A stretch of 64,000 nt of DNA, taken from positions 7,875,293 through 7,939,292 of the forward strand of contig CM042092.1 in the NCBI GenBank assembly GCA_023512835.1, in the 5' to 3' direction. How positions within the stretch are numbered: position 1 is the first letter of the stretch; each line of letters opens with the position of its first letter. The position numbers were made by a program, and so were the translations under genes. The notes below the pieces were generated by a model. It was given only the letters and a program-made list of their open reading frames with translations. It was not told the origin of the DNA and did no database searches. Below are positions 13,601 through 25,283 of this stretch, piece by piece. The DNA is from Taxillus chinensis (Eukaryota; Streptophyta; Magnoliopsida; Santalales; Loranthaceae).

Positions 13601-16600
13601 CAAAAACATTTTCAAACCCCAATAGGAATCGCATCCAGGCCTACCGCCTTTCTAGTCTTCATACAGTGCAAGACCTTTTTAACTTGTCCAAGTCTTAGCC
13701 TACGTAGAAAATCACAATTTAATTACTTTGACAGTCTATTCTTAATAATTCTTTTTACTTCTTCGTTCGACCATGTGTTTTTATCTAGCGGTCCCCTACC
13801 TTTAAATTCACCAAGTTTTTCTTTAGCCACCCGTTAAATATAATATGTCATTTTATTCTATATCACACTAGAATTAATTTTTTTGATAGGTGTATCACAC
13901 TAGAATTAATCTTATCTTCCTAATTTACCTCAATTAATTTGCTAAGAAAAGGTGTGATCGTACCCTTCTAACTTTCACATTTGATCCTACGATTTAGAAC
14001 ATATTTCAATTTCTTATAAACTTTTTTAAAAGGAATATTTAATACTAAAAGTCTATGTTGCATAGTTATACATTCTCTTAGTATAACCTTATAGTCTGTG
14101 TAAAAACCCCATACTCTTCTAATCAAAACAACATTTATTTAGCTAGCTTATTTATGTGAGTATTTCATTTAAAAATTACCAATGCATGCATAGAAGGGAA
14201 AGCATAAAGTGGAGAATCTATCAAAAAAAAATTTATTTTTACTTTATATTTTCAAAACTACTTATACAATTTGCATTTAATTATTAAACATCAAAATTTC
14301 TATTTTTGATACTTTAATTTTTTAAGACAAATTTTATTAAAAAAAAAAGTTAAAATACACGAAGAGCATAAATATAACAACCAGCTCAAAAGAATCAATC
14401 ATTAACATCACAAATGGAAGAAAAACAGTACACGTTCTAAGCAAACATCCCTTCCCCCAAACAACATAAAAAAATAAAAGAAAGCTCGATAGCATACCTC
14501 TCCCGATCATTAAATACAAGTGCATTCCACTCTCGTCATAAACTCCACAAAAGGCAATGAGGGATAGCTCGCCAAACTACCAAATGCCGCCCCACACTCC
14601 CTAGCCAACATGCAAACAATGCTCCAATAGCCGAAGGCATCACCCATAGAAGGCCAAACAAGCTCATGACCATATCCGAAAGCCTCCTAACATATGGACA
14701 GTAAAGGAAAAGATGATTTACGGATTCCATCGAAGCCTTGCATGTATAACACCAGCTAACAAGAGTGAAACCCCGGCGCCTCAAATTATTAGCAGTAAGA
14801 ATCTTACCTAGGACCACGGTCCAAACAATTATAAATGGCACCCACACCTTCCAGACACCTCACCGAGCAAAGCTCCCAATTCGGGAAGGCGTGGAGTAAA
14901 AACTCTTGACCTGGTAGGCTCGTTCCTAATTGGGACACCAACACATCCTATCCGCAACAATTCTTGCAGGAGGAACTAAATACACCATGTTAAAAAATGA
15001 AGAGAAAGCTTTCAATTCCCAATTCTGAGCATCTTGCGAAGACAACACCTTCCACTGCATGGTAGTCCCTCAAAGACAACAAAGGGCAGCTACAAAAATA
15101 TCAGGAGAGCACGCAAGCCAATATAACTCCGTGTAAACAAGCTTAGGGGGAGAATCATCACACTAAACATCATGCCGAATGCAAATAGAAGCATCATTCC
15201 CCAACTTAAACACTACAAAACGTCAATGAATTTCCATAACCCTATGCCATAGGGTCCGCAGGGCATCAAGGAGATCCAACTCCCACCGATAACCCCATAC
15301 TTTATCGCAATCACCTCCCACCACAGGGCCCCCATTCTAATCCAACCCACCACAACCATTTCCTAAGAAGAAAAACATTAAACCGGCACAAGTTCTTAAT
15401 GGCCAAACTTATGTGAGAAAGAGGACGACACACACTATCCCATTTAATCAAATAAGCTTTAGGCACACCCACATCGGATCCCCAAAGGAAATTCCTTTAG
15501 ACCCGCTCAAGTCGAGAAGCTACAGCCACAGGAAGAAGAAACAGAAAAAGGTAGTAGGTCAGCAAGTTGAAAAGTGTGCCAACCTCCCTTGGAAAGGTAA
15601 ATACGCTTCCATCCAGCCTAATGGTGTTCCATCCTCTCAATAATCGGGTTCTAAATAGTAGTGCCTTAAAAGATGCCCCCAAAGAAAGACCCAAATATAA
15701 GAAGGCAGCTGTGCAGCTTAGCACCCTAAGATATCAGCTAGCTCCAACAAATGAGGCACATCATCAACTAGAACCAAAACGGATTTGACATCAAACTAGA
15801 TCCCATGAATAGCAAAACGATCAAGTCGAGAAAATGACAGCTCAATGCAATTATTAAATCACATGAAAGCCACACCAACCATCGTAAGATCAACCAAGCC
15901 CAAGGCATCAATAAAATCAGAGAACCCAACCATCGAAGGAGTAAATCCCATCGAATCCATCTTCTCATAAGGGAAGCGCACCACAATCAAATCCCCTCGA
16001 GACACAACAACACCTCTCACCAGCAATGCAAACCAGTAAGCTCATCCCACATTAGTCTCTTATCACTGGTAAGATGAGGACCATATACCACGAAAAACAT
16101 CCACAAACTATGGTCTCTAACATTCTGAAACTTGCAAGACACAGAAAACTAACCCACAACATCATCGAGCTTGCGAACAACGTGATTGTCTTACATAAAA
16201 AAATGCCACCGGATGCCCCCACAAATCCAAGAAATAGCCAATCTACAAAACGACATTGCCACAAAAGCTTCACAAAGTCCTCCATCACAATCTCTAACTT
16301 AATCTCTTGTGGACAAATAATGTCAGCCTTCCACTCCTGAAGCAAATTTCTAATGCAAAGGCACTTCGCCTAATCATGGAGCCTCCACACATTCCACAAC
16401 AGGAGTTTCAACCCATTAGGCTAACTCAAGGTTTCCCCGAAGAGCCAAACCAGTCACCTACCCTAACCTAGAGGTTCGAAAAACCCTCACATAATAATGA
16501 ATCAAAGAGACAAACCTTTTACGCTCTCTCATAGCTTTAGGCCCCAGGCTCACGGGCTACCAAGAAAGGCCAGTAGCCTTCCGAGCAAGATGTCGAGCTT

Positions 16601-19600
16601 CGATAACCTACAACAAATTAGAAATAACATGTTAAAACACCTCATAATTCACCCTCAACAAATTAGAAATACCCACTTTGACTCCGACAGGTAATCTAAA
16701 ACACAAGCAGTGCAACAAGGATGTCCATATAAAGCATCAAGGAGCAAACCAGCGGCTGAACGGCCTAGCCACCCAGCTGATCTGCCCCATGCAGCACCAC
16801 CATCTCACTAGTAGACACAAATCCTTCCTCCCATGCCTCCGAAAAAGGAAAACCGTCACTCCCAGACTGATCACAGCCATCCTGGGATACTACCCCTACA
16901 ACGCATGCCCCTTCCTCCTGGACAGTTGGGTATCCCCCCAAGCCAGATGACCCCCACCAAAGTCACCAACAGCTTCAATAGCCACAACCCCCACTGGATG
17001 GGCCCCCACCCACAACCTAAATTTTTGGGCATGCTTTTCAGTTGGGTATGCCTGATGTCATCCCCTTCCTTGAAACGCCAAGGTTGAGGTGACCCCTGGC
17101 CCTAAGAAAGTACCCCCACGCCAGCTGCAGCAACAATCACCGGCACCAGGGAGAAAGCCCCTAAACCTTGTCAAAACAGATGGCTGAAGCGGCTTAGGGA
17201 CCATCGTAGGAGGAGACACCAAATGAGAGGCGCCATTCCCAGCTGATTACTTAGGAACCACATGTGTTGACCACTGATCATTTGCCCCGATCCCTGATGC
17301 CAAACTTCACCCAAATTGACACGTCGACAGTCGCGTAATTGTCAACACTACATGCTATTGCTCATCCGACACCAACTTTCCCAGACACCACATCGTGAAA
17401 CGAATGAGTTGCACGTAAAAGGGGAATGCAAGACCTACACCACACCGACCACCAAGCCCCTCGTCTATCAAGGTGTACAGACCAGTTCACCCGTGAGCTC
17501 TAGGGCTAGCAGGGATCAAGAGTGTCCCCTCGAATCTGAAAGGGCCGACGGCAAAGAAAAAGAGGAAACTTTTGTTCCAGTTACACTGCCATTGAGCCAT
17601 ATAGACCGTGGAACTCTCTTGGAAAATCAAACCTTAAATTGGGCAAGAGGAAGGCCGGCCATCTCTACAAGCACAAAGCTTTGCCAAGACACAACGGCCC
17701 AATTGAGCGAGACAACACTGATCCATGTTTGGCTTCTCTCCACGATACTAACCGATTGACCGAGAAGCTTCAACTCGAGCGTCTTGGATTCCACACGGAT
17801 GACTTGCGAGGAAGTCATGACTCCGTCGCAAGCATTTCGATGAGACGAGAAAAGGGTGCCGCTCCACGAGTTGCCCCATGCCGCCAATGTGATGGACCAC
17901 CACAACCCGACAGTCGCCTTCAAGTTGCCCTTTGTAGTGCATGTGCCGCACATAGTGCATCTCTATTTATCACCATATTTATACTAAAGATTTGCACCAA
18001 CACACTATAATACACACGCCAACACACACCCTAGAGTAAATGACTTTGTCCAACAATACATATTTTAGGATTATATCCGCTTAGTAGAATCGAACATCGA
18101 TTAGACATGAAATATTTTTGATACTTGATAAACTGCATAGTGCCTCAAAACTGAGTGTACCAACTCCTATATTTCAAAAAATATTTCATATCTTAACTAG
18201 CACATCAATTAGATAACTAACACATTGAATGTAACAAATTTCAATTATTTACCTATTTCAGTATTCATTCTCGAGTCTCAAAACTTTCTAGGAAAGCACA
18301 CATACAAATGAAAGTTGAAAAACAAACTAATTTACATCACAAACTTCACATAGGGAGCTTGCAAATTTAAATACTCACATGTGGCTTTAAATAAGTACCT
18401 AGAAGGTATATAAACTTATATAATGTCCCAAAAAGATTCTTACATTCCTCAACTTTTCCTGCACATAATCATAACAGTCAAAGACAATTTCAGGATCATT
18501 TAAATTATTTGTTTCAAAATTAAAATTCAAAAGTTATGAATACACACACTGATGTAGGACAAGACTAAAGATCATGCACAAGTTGGCTCCTATGCTGCCG
18601 CTAGCTATGCCCAGCTTGTCCTAAAGATAATTTAATTGGCCTCTTGTTTACTATCTTCATTGAGAAGTTGCAAAAATACATTGACTCTTCTATGTTTTCT
18701 AGTCAAAAGATTAGTTGGGTTAAACCCTATAGGGAGCAATCCAGTGTTGTCATTTCTTGTTGCTATGTTTTTGGCTTATTATAAATAGGTAATTGGGATT
18801 TTTGAAAGGAGTTTCAATCCTCGTCAATAAAAAAAATTAGCCTGTTTGTAACTATCTCAAGAACCTAGCATTGTCTTGATTAGTTATAACTTATAACACT
18901 ACAATATATGATACCTAATTTGTCTCACATCTTCAATTGGGGAAGCTTAGGCAAGTTTTAAGAACAAGCATGCCCAAGGTGTTACAATGCATTTTTAAGT
19001 CGTTTAGACTAATGTGGTAAGCCCTAACAATATTGTTACACGCGATCGAACTTGCATATTAATCCAATGCAACAAGTTCACATCAGTGTTTCTATGCAGG
19101 ATTGACAGAATTACTGAAAGAAGTGAAGCTAAAAGATACATCTCTATGAGCAATAAAAAATCAATAGAAGTTGAGGTGATTGGACATTTTAAATTGTTAT
19201 TAAGAACTAATTATTATTTGAATTTATTAGATAATTTCATCGTATTGTCTTTCCGACAGAATTTAATTTCAATTTCTTTATTAAACAAATATGATTATTG
19301 TTATTTATTTAAAAATAATCAATTCAATTTATCTATAAATTGAAGTATTGTGGGAACTTAATTTTTATGCTTATATGACAATTTATAATTGTTTAATACA
19401 ATTGCTTTTTATAATAAAACATTGCAGGTAAAATCAAGATGTACTAAACATAAACTGAGTATAGATAATTCTATTACATTATGATACAAATGATTAAGTT
19501 GCATATTTAGAAATAGAATTGAGAGGCTTATGTCTGCTGAAATTTTAAATTCACTTGATTTTGCAAACTTTGATATTTGTATTAATTATATCTAGGGAAT

Positions 19601-22600
19601 ATATCAAAATAAATAAATTAAGTGCTAGTAAAACTATAAATGTCTTAAAATTGATACATGGATATTTGTGGCCCATCCCCTATGACTTATTTGAATAGTC
19701 AATAACATTTCATATCATTTATAAACGATTATTTATGTCATGAGTACTTATTTCTTATTTACGAAAAATCTCAATCTCTAGGCATGTTAAAAACATTTAA
19801 AACAGAAGTTGAGAACTAACTCAACAAAAATATAAAGTATGTTTGGGTTGATCGTGAATGGTGAATACTAGGGTAAATATGATAATTCAAAACCATTTGC
19901 ATAACTCCTAGCGGAATGTAAAATCGTCTCACATTACAACATGCTAGGATCACCTAGCATAAATGGTGTCGCTGAAAGACAAAACCAAATACATAAGGAT
20001 ATGATAAAGAATATGATCGGTCATTCTACCTTACCAGACTTACTATGAGGAGAAGCACTAAAAACAACCTATGAAGTCAGGCAAAAAATCTAGTATAAAT
20101 CACTTTCATATTTGGGGATATCCAACTTACCAAACTCACTGTGAGGAGAAACACTAAAAACAACTTATGAACCCAAGCAAAAAGTTTAGTATAAATCATG
20201 TTCATATTTGGAGATGTCCCCTTGAGGCACAACTTCATAAGTCATATGAAAAGAAATTGAACTCCAAAACTGTAAGCAATCACTTTATTGGCAACTCTGA
20301 GCGAATTAGAACTAAATTTTATGATCTCACATTTCAATCTATTTTTGAGACAGAAACTGCAACATTTTTTAGGATGTCGAGTTGGGAGAAAGAAATAAGG
20401 TTAGAATCATTATTTCTAGGAAAAATCAATCTCGATTCCCATTATTGTTGTTGATAATATACAAAAAATTTTGCTTATCATTGATAAAAAAGTAAATTCA
20501 AATCCTTAGCTAGACAATGTTGATCAAAATCTCATTCATGAAGCACAAACTCAATAACCTCTAGAGCCAGTATTATTAAGGCAATCTACTAGAGAAAGAA
20601 GAAATGATATTCTGAATGATTATATTATATTTCTTCATAAAAATGAAAAAATCATAGGATTAGTGGAAGATGTCATCAAGCCATGTAAGGTTTCAATTTT
20701 CAAAAGTAAAATGATACCATAAATATGAAGTATAAGTTTATTGGGGATAATAAAATTTTAGAACTAGTCCCATTAGCAGAAGGTACAAAGCTCATTAGCT
20801 ATAAATAAATTTTTAAAACCAAAAAGATTCATAAGATAATGTAAAATGGTATAAGATTCATTTTGCAGCAAAAGATTTTACTCAAAAGTAAGGGATTAAC
20901 TTTAAAAAGATTTTCTCTTCAATCTCAACAAAAGACTCCTCATAGCACTTGTTACACATTTTGATCTTAAATTATGAATGTCAAAATAGCATTTCTCAAT
21001 GATGACATTAATAGAACAATTTATATGATGTAACTCGAAAATTTTGAATTGGGAGACCTAAAAAATATTATTTACGAATTAAGAAAATGTATCTATAAAC
21101 TCAAGTAGGTTTCTTGCCAGTGATACTATAAAGTGATTATCTTGTTTGATTTTAAGACAAACATTATTAATAATTGTGTATATAACAAATTCAGTTATAG
21201 TAAGCTTATATTTGTGGTTTTATATATTGATGATATACTGTTTGTCACAAATAATATAGACATGTTGCACGAAACCAAAAAACTTTTATCAAATAATTTT
21301 GAAATAAAAAATCTTGATAATACCTTTTTTTGTATTAGGAATCCAAACACAACGAGATCGCTATCAATATATTCTTGATTTATTACAAAATAGCTATATC
21401 AATAAAGTGCTTAAAGATTTAGCATGTAAAACAGCAAAACAGGTGACACTTTTGTCATTAAGAAAAACAAATTTAGTCTCAATCAATACCCTAAAACTAA
21501 TCTTGAAATCAAGGAAAAGCAAAAGATTCCTTATGCATCAACATTAGAGTCTAATGTATGCTCAGGTTTGTACGCATTCAGATATTACATATCGTTAGTA
21601 TGTTGAATAGATATTTAAGTATCACTAGAATGAATCATTGAAAAGCAATCAAACGGATTATAAGATATGTATAAAAAAAATATACTTACATATAGAAGAT
21701 AGGACAATTAAAGATCATAAGGTATTCTAACTTTGATTATACTGGATATCAAGATAAGGAATCAACTTCAGGCTACATATATTCGTTAGATGGTGGAACT
21801 ATATCTTGGAGTGTCAAACAGGCATTAATAGCTTCTTCTACCGTGCAAGTAGAATTTGTAACATATTATAAGACCTCCAATTATGAGATATGACTGCGAA
21901 ATTTTGTCATTGAACTGTGCATTCTAGAGGGCATAAAAAATTACTCAAACTATATTGTGACAATAAGTTTACAGTGTAAATGTTTTTCTAGTCAAGTCAT
22001 ATTGGCATTAAGTACCTAATGATGAAGGAAAGAGTACATGAGCATATTGAGACAAACTTCATAATTGCATATCTCCTTACAAAGGAATTGCCACCCAAAA
22101 TCTCTCATGAACACACTACTCATATGGGTGTCATTTTATGTGAGGATGTCATATTTTAGTGAGAACTTGTAATATTTTGTATTTAATTGCTCTATGTTTA
22201 ATTTTAAACATTTTTATATATTTATACATTTATGTATTTTCTGATAAAAATAAATTATTTAGTTTATTATATTTTATTACATTGTGTTAAATTTTTATTT
22301 CAATAAGAAATTAAGTAGGGGCAGTTAAAAATAAACACGTATAAATCACATTGCATGTAATTTTCATGCTACACATCCATAATTGATCTATATCATTTAG
22401 TTATGGTATTATATAAAACTATTGATGAGTTTAATCATGATAAATGTGACAAAAATCACTTTGATCATATAACATCATAAACGAGATTATTCAAATATAC
22501 CATAAGATTGAGATCATGGTTTGAAAATATGGGCTGAGACACCGCCTTGAGGCGGCACCTCAGAGGATACACAAGCCAGAACGGGCGCCCCCTAGCACTG

Positions 22601-23289
22601 GGTTCATATTAAACTCTGAAAATCAACATTACGTAAATTCTAGAGTCCAAAAACCAACAGATAATTAATATCAATAAAGTAACCAACCTTCATTCAGTAA
22701 ATGATAGATAGATACAACATCTACACCAGCGCAGAAAGCCCTGCCATTCCCCTACAAATAATCCAAAACAGAAGCATATTGATTAGTACTTTAAGGACTA
22801 CCATTATCGGAGCTCAGAACATCTAAGGTTTCCATGTCACATTTGAGACAATAAAAAATGTCATCCAAATAATACATTATTTAAAAAAAACAAAAAACAA
22901 ATGGAAACAAGTGTTAGATATCGAATCAATGATTTCAAACAGGGATCACCTTCATCGCGATAAATCCAAGATCTAGATTATCTTCCCATGACTCGTACAG
23001 CCTATTAAGCCGACCAGCCTGCGGGAATGAGTAGCCACACGCAATGAAATAAGACCCAAGCAGAGAAAAGAACATATACCCAGATGAAAAAATCGATGAA
23101 ATAAAACGAGAAAGTTATCAAACCATTGGTAAATCGAGGGCGTTGAGTGCTGATGGCCTGTTCAGAACGGACGTTCTCGTGTTCGATCTACCTTCGACTA
23201 AAACCTGAATAAATAAATAAATAACACAACAAAGTAACAACATTTTTGGGTCAAACAAAATAGTGGGTTTAGTCCCAGAATTGAAGATG

Positions 23290-23342
<53 letters not shown>

Positions 23343-23476
23343 TTGACCGGGATATGGTGATCATCGTACGGGGAGGGGATTGGTTGGGCTTGAGCAGAGT
23401 AACATCCAATACGAGACACGGAACTAAGTCCCTGCAAGGAACGCCTCCATGGAACCAAAGCGTTGAGTCTCTGCAT
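7604..23476 (-). CDS. 3-hydroxyisobutyryl-CoA hydrolase-like protein, mitochondrial type (CHY1 family)
   Basis: Enoyl-CoA hydratase/isomerase-superfamily enzyme of the group that removes CoA from 3-hydroxyisobutyryl-CoA in valine breakdown. I read 14 exons: 23476-23348, 23204-23124, 23018-22950, 22751-22688, 18458-18379, 11907-11824, 10219-10135, 9869-9784, 9698-9577, 8643-8583, 8250-8152, 8041-7940, 7860-7819 and 7723-7604. They sum to 1,224 nt (407 aa), the family's usual length, with every junction in phase. The N-terminus (about 30 residues, Arg-rich, few acidic) looks like a mitochondrial presequence. Hallmarks are [21 protein letters not shown] (oxyanion-hole loop), [19 protein letters not shown] and [13 protein letters not shown]. 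It resembles Arabidopsis At4g31810 from memory. The length comes from introns 4 (4.2 kb, copia) and 5 (6.5 kb, LINE and a gene fragment). No lesion was seen in any exon. Confidence 0.92.
10842..11786. repeat. Pair of direct repeats flanking about 0.8 kb in hydrolase intron 6
   Basis: About 75 bases starting TTGAAAGAAAAG at 10842 and containing ACATGTGCAAAACAGTACA recur at 11711-11786 with scattered differences. The spacing of 869 bases and the diverged sequence suggest an old local duplication or an insertion bounded by direct repeats. The enclosed segment has no recognisable protein (the 60-residue frame at 11023 matches nothing known to me). Confidence 0.55.
12330..12680 (+). pseudogene. 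Fragment of a BOI-type RING E3 ubiquitin ligase gene (first exon)
   Basis: On the plus strand inside intron 5 of the oppositely oriented hydrolase gene, a Gln-rich stretch (about 12550-12600) leads to [13 protein letters not shown], an in-frame TAA at 12633-12635, then [15 protein letters not shown]. This matches the segment before the coiled coil of BOI/BRG-type E3 ligases. The fragment stops exactly at CAG|GTATTG, where that family has an exon end, so genomic rather than processed DNA was captured. The coiled coil and RING finger were not found downstream. It is broken by the stop and truncated. The family call is from memory and moderately sure. Confidence 0.55.
12681..14335. other. Hydrolase intron 5, unassigned part
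   Basis: Intron sequence between the E3-ligase fragment and the LINE. It is AT-rich, with a patch at 13190-13365 of mirrored A/T-rich words (AAAACAG, CTGTGTTT) that could be a small non-autonomous element. No domain or clear terminal repeats could be demonstrated. Confidence 0.35.
14336..17960 (-). mobile_element. Degraded L1-type LINE with internal deletion, in hydrolase intron 5
   Basis: Read on the minus strand from high to low coordinates: an uncertain 5' part (17953-16350), then an APE-type endonuclease start at 16345-16052 ([10 protein letters not shown]). The endonuclease end follows at 15986-15768 in another frame, with a motif like [18 protein letters not shown] and then RLDRFAIHG. 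Next is the tail of the reverse-transcriptase module at about 15640-15440 ([19 protein letters not shown]). Last is a zf-RVT region at 14847-14536 ([20 protein letters not shown] and HLFLYCP). Frameshifts and stops occur throughout. Only about 130 bases separate the endonuclease end from the module tail, so the catalytic RT core is missing. It lies on the same strand as the host gene. Confidence 0.82.
18950..22180 (+). mobile_element. Degraded Ty1/copia retrotransposon in hydrolase intron 4
   Basis: Plus-strand remnants occur in canonical copia order. Protease/GAG-pre-integrase-like sequence is at 19014-19343 ([15 protein letters not shown]). The integrase core end is near 19920-20100 ([16 protein letters not shown], then LPDLLWGEALKT) and the integrase tail at 20167-20454 ([10 protein letters not shown]). 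The RT catalytic motif is at about 21200-21240 ([13 protein letters not shown]). RNase H is at about 21770-21870 ([18 protein letters not shown]) and the carboxy end near 22080-22150 ([14 protein letters not shown]). Stops, frameshifts and deletions are frequent, including most of RT. LTRs could not be paired by eye. It is antisense to the host gene, which splices around it on paper. Confidence 0.85.
20032..20215 (+). repeat. Tandem duplication of about 91 bases inside the copia integrase
   Basis: The segment from TTACCAGACTTACTATGAGG through the HFHIWG-like codons appears twice (about 20032-20122 and 20123-20215), so LPDLLWGEALKT is followed by a second NSLWGETLKT. The copies differ at several bases, so the duplication is not recent. 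Confidence 0.6.
22181..22687. other. Hydrolase intron 4, distal part
   Basis: AT-rich sequence that probably includes the copia 3' LTR (purine-rich AGTAGGGGCAGT at about 22313-22324), followed by a short GC-rich patch at 22540-22610 with a CCGCCTTGAGGCGGC palindrome. No gene was seen. Confidence 0.35.
23292..23338 (-). repeat. (GA)n microsatellite at the first splice donor of the hydrolase gene
   Basis: About 23 uninterrupted GA units (CT on the coding strand). They begin only nine bases inside intron 1 after the donor at 23347/23346. A second short CT tract at 23479-23494 lies just upstream of the start codon. Length variation here could plausibly touch first-exon splicing. Confidence 0.9.
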
Positions 23477-23601
23477 CTCTCTCTCTCTCTCTCTTGGAAA
23501 TGGTTGGGTTTAGGCGGCAGTATTGGGGTTCCACTGAGCGAGCGTGTTATGAATTTCCATCCTAGGGGTTCGATTCTGTTTAATGATGTTTCGTGACGCA
23601 T

Positions 23602-25066
23602 TTAAGCCAAACTGATCTCGGCCGTCCACTTCAATGACCATGAAATTACATGGTCACCCTTTCCAATCAAGTTCTATTTCAAAGAGTTTTTGTTATATGA
23701 GATGTACTCTCAAAAATATTTCTTTATAAATTTACTTTTAAAATAAAACATATCTCAAAGAATCAGATTGTTTATTTATTTGATATCTATCAAACTTCTC
23801 GATATGATATGTTATTAAACATATTCTCTTGTCGAGTAATCAACAACTCAAGTAACTTTTATTGACGTACTTTTAAGTTAGTCATTTTCGAACTTTAACT
23901 CTGTATTTCATCTTCAACTTGAAGAAGCAAACAACTTAAGGGATTAGATAGCTCATTTGTTCAACACCTGTCATGTCATGTTACTAAACACTCTATTTAT
24001 TGAGTAACTAATTTGTAATATTTGAATTTCTGCTTAATATGCATTTTCCCGTTACTCGACATATAAAATATCGCATACTCAACATCTCAAGCACTCTATT
24101 TATTAATCAATTAACTTATAATATTTGAACACATAGTCGATATGTATTTCTCACATTGCTTGATATATGAGATATGGAGCACTGAGTATTTCAAGCGTTT
24201 GAGTTTTAAGAGTCAAAGACTATGCTCGATTCATCATGTCACTCAAGCGTTGCACTTTCGAGCGAATGACTCACTTTCGAGTAAATCGGAAATATCATAA
24301 TTCAAAGATATATCAATGTTATATTTGTAAATTAAAGGGGTTTTATTTATAATGTTTTTGAGATATTTGTAAAGTGAATGTATTTACAAATGATAGGGTA
24401 TGAATAAGATAACTCATTTTCAAAGTGAACACTAAACTTTGTATAATTACACCCTTATTTAAAAAAAAAAAAGGTCCTTTCCCAAACACAAAAGGAGTAC
24501 ATTATAAAAATTAATCAAAATTGTGTAAGAAACATTAAATTTAATTGGTTTGGCCTACATATATAACAATTGGGACTTGTTTTTGTATTTTGATTTTATG
24601 ATTTAAATCTTTATTTAAATTAATACTTAAATTTTAAAAGTTGAAAATAAATTATTTGATATAAGAGAAAATATATTTTTAAAAATGTATGTTTTTTAAA
24701 TTCAGATTTCACAAAAATTATAAAAATAAAATAAAATCTAATGGGCTCAAATAATAAAATAAAAAAAAAATAAAACAAATAATTTGAATTCCCCTTCAAA
24801 ATTAAATCTAAATTTCAAAAAAGAAAACAACTAAAACTTATTTAAAAAAAACTATTACCGCGCCCACCTATTTTCTAATCGCACTTTAAATTTAAATACC
24901 GAATCACGTGAACCAAACACAATTCCAACGCAATTTTTGATTTTCAGATTTAGAATTCGCTGTTGAGAATGGCGAACCAAATAAAACCAAGCCGGAGCAT
25001 TTTTATACAGCTGCAGTTCTGAGTAATGCTCTGATTGTTTTCCAAGCAATTTCTAAAATCTCATAT

Positions 25067-25070
<4 letters not shown>
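23602..25070. other. Intergenic between the hydrolase 5' end and the PLD-like 3' end
   Basis: Very AT-rich with no credible coding frame. It should contain the hydrolase promoter on the minus strand (above 23480). Short repeated words such as CTCGATAT, ACTCAAG and TTTCGAG occur at about 23800-24300 but form no clear array. Confidence 0.5.

Positions 25071-25121
<51 letters not shown>
25071..25121. repeat. (AG)n microsatellite
   Basis: About 25 uninterrupted AG units, about 160 bases past the stop of the PLD-like gene and therefore probably in or near its 3' UTR. Confidence 0.95.
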
Positions 25122-25122
<1 letters not shown>

Positions 25123-25283
25123 GTGTACTCCTGGGATCAAAGACACCCAACACAGGCAATTCAACAATGATAATACAACTGAACTAGTTAGCCCGTGGTA
25201 AGTATTCAACATTAATATACTGAAAATTGGCCTTTAAAAACATAGAATTACAGCCTAGGGTATCTGTACAACGGATAAAGTAC

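Noticed and set aside
17316..17960. Plus-strand frames of 123-147 residues
   Set aside because: They lie opposite the minus-strand LINE remnant and have no recognisable domain.
22540..22610. GC palindrome CCGCCTTGAGGCGGC as a terminator or CRISPR-like hairpin
   Set aside because: A single palindrome in a plant intron; bacterial-type terminators and CRISPR arrays are not expected and no repeat-spacer pattern exists.
23198..23601. Overlapping frames with Leu-Ser or Arg-Glu repeats
   Set aside because: Translations of the (GA)n microsatellite; only the first 43 codons from 23476 are a real exon.
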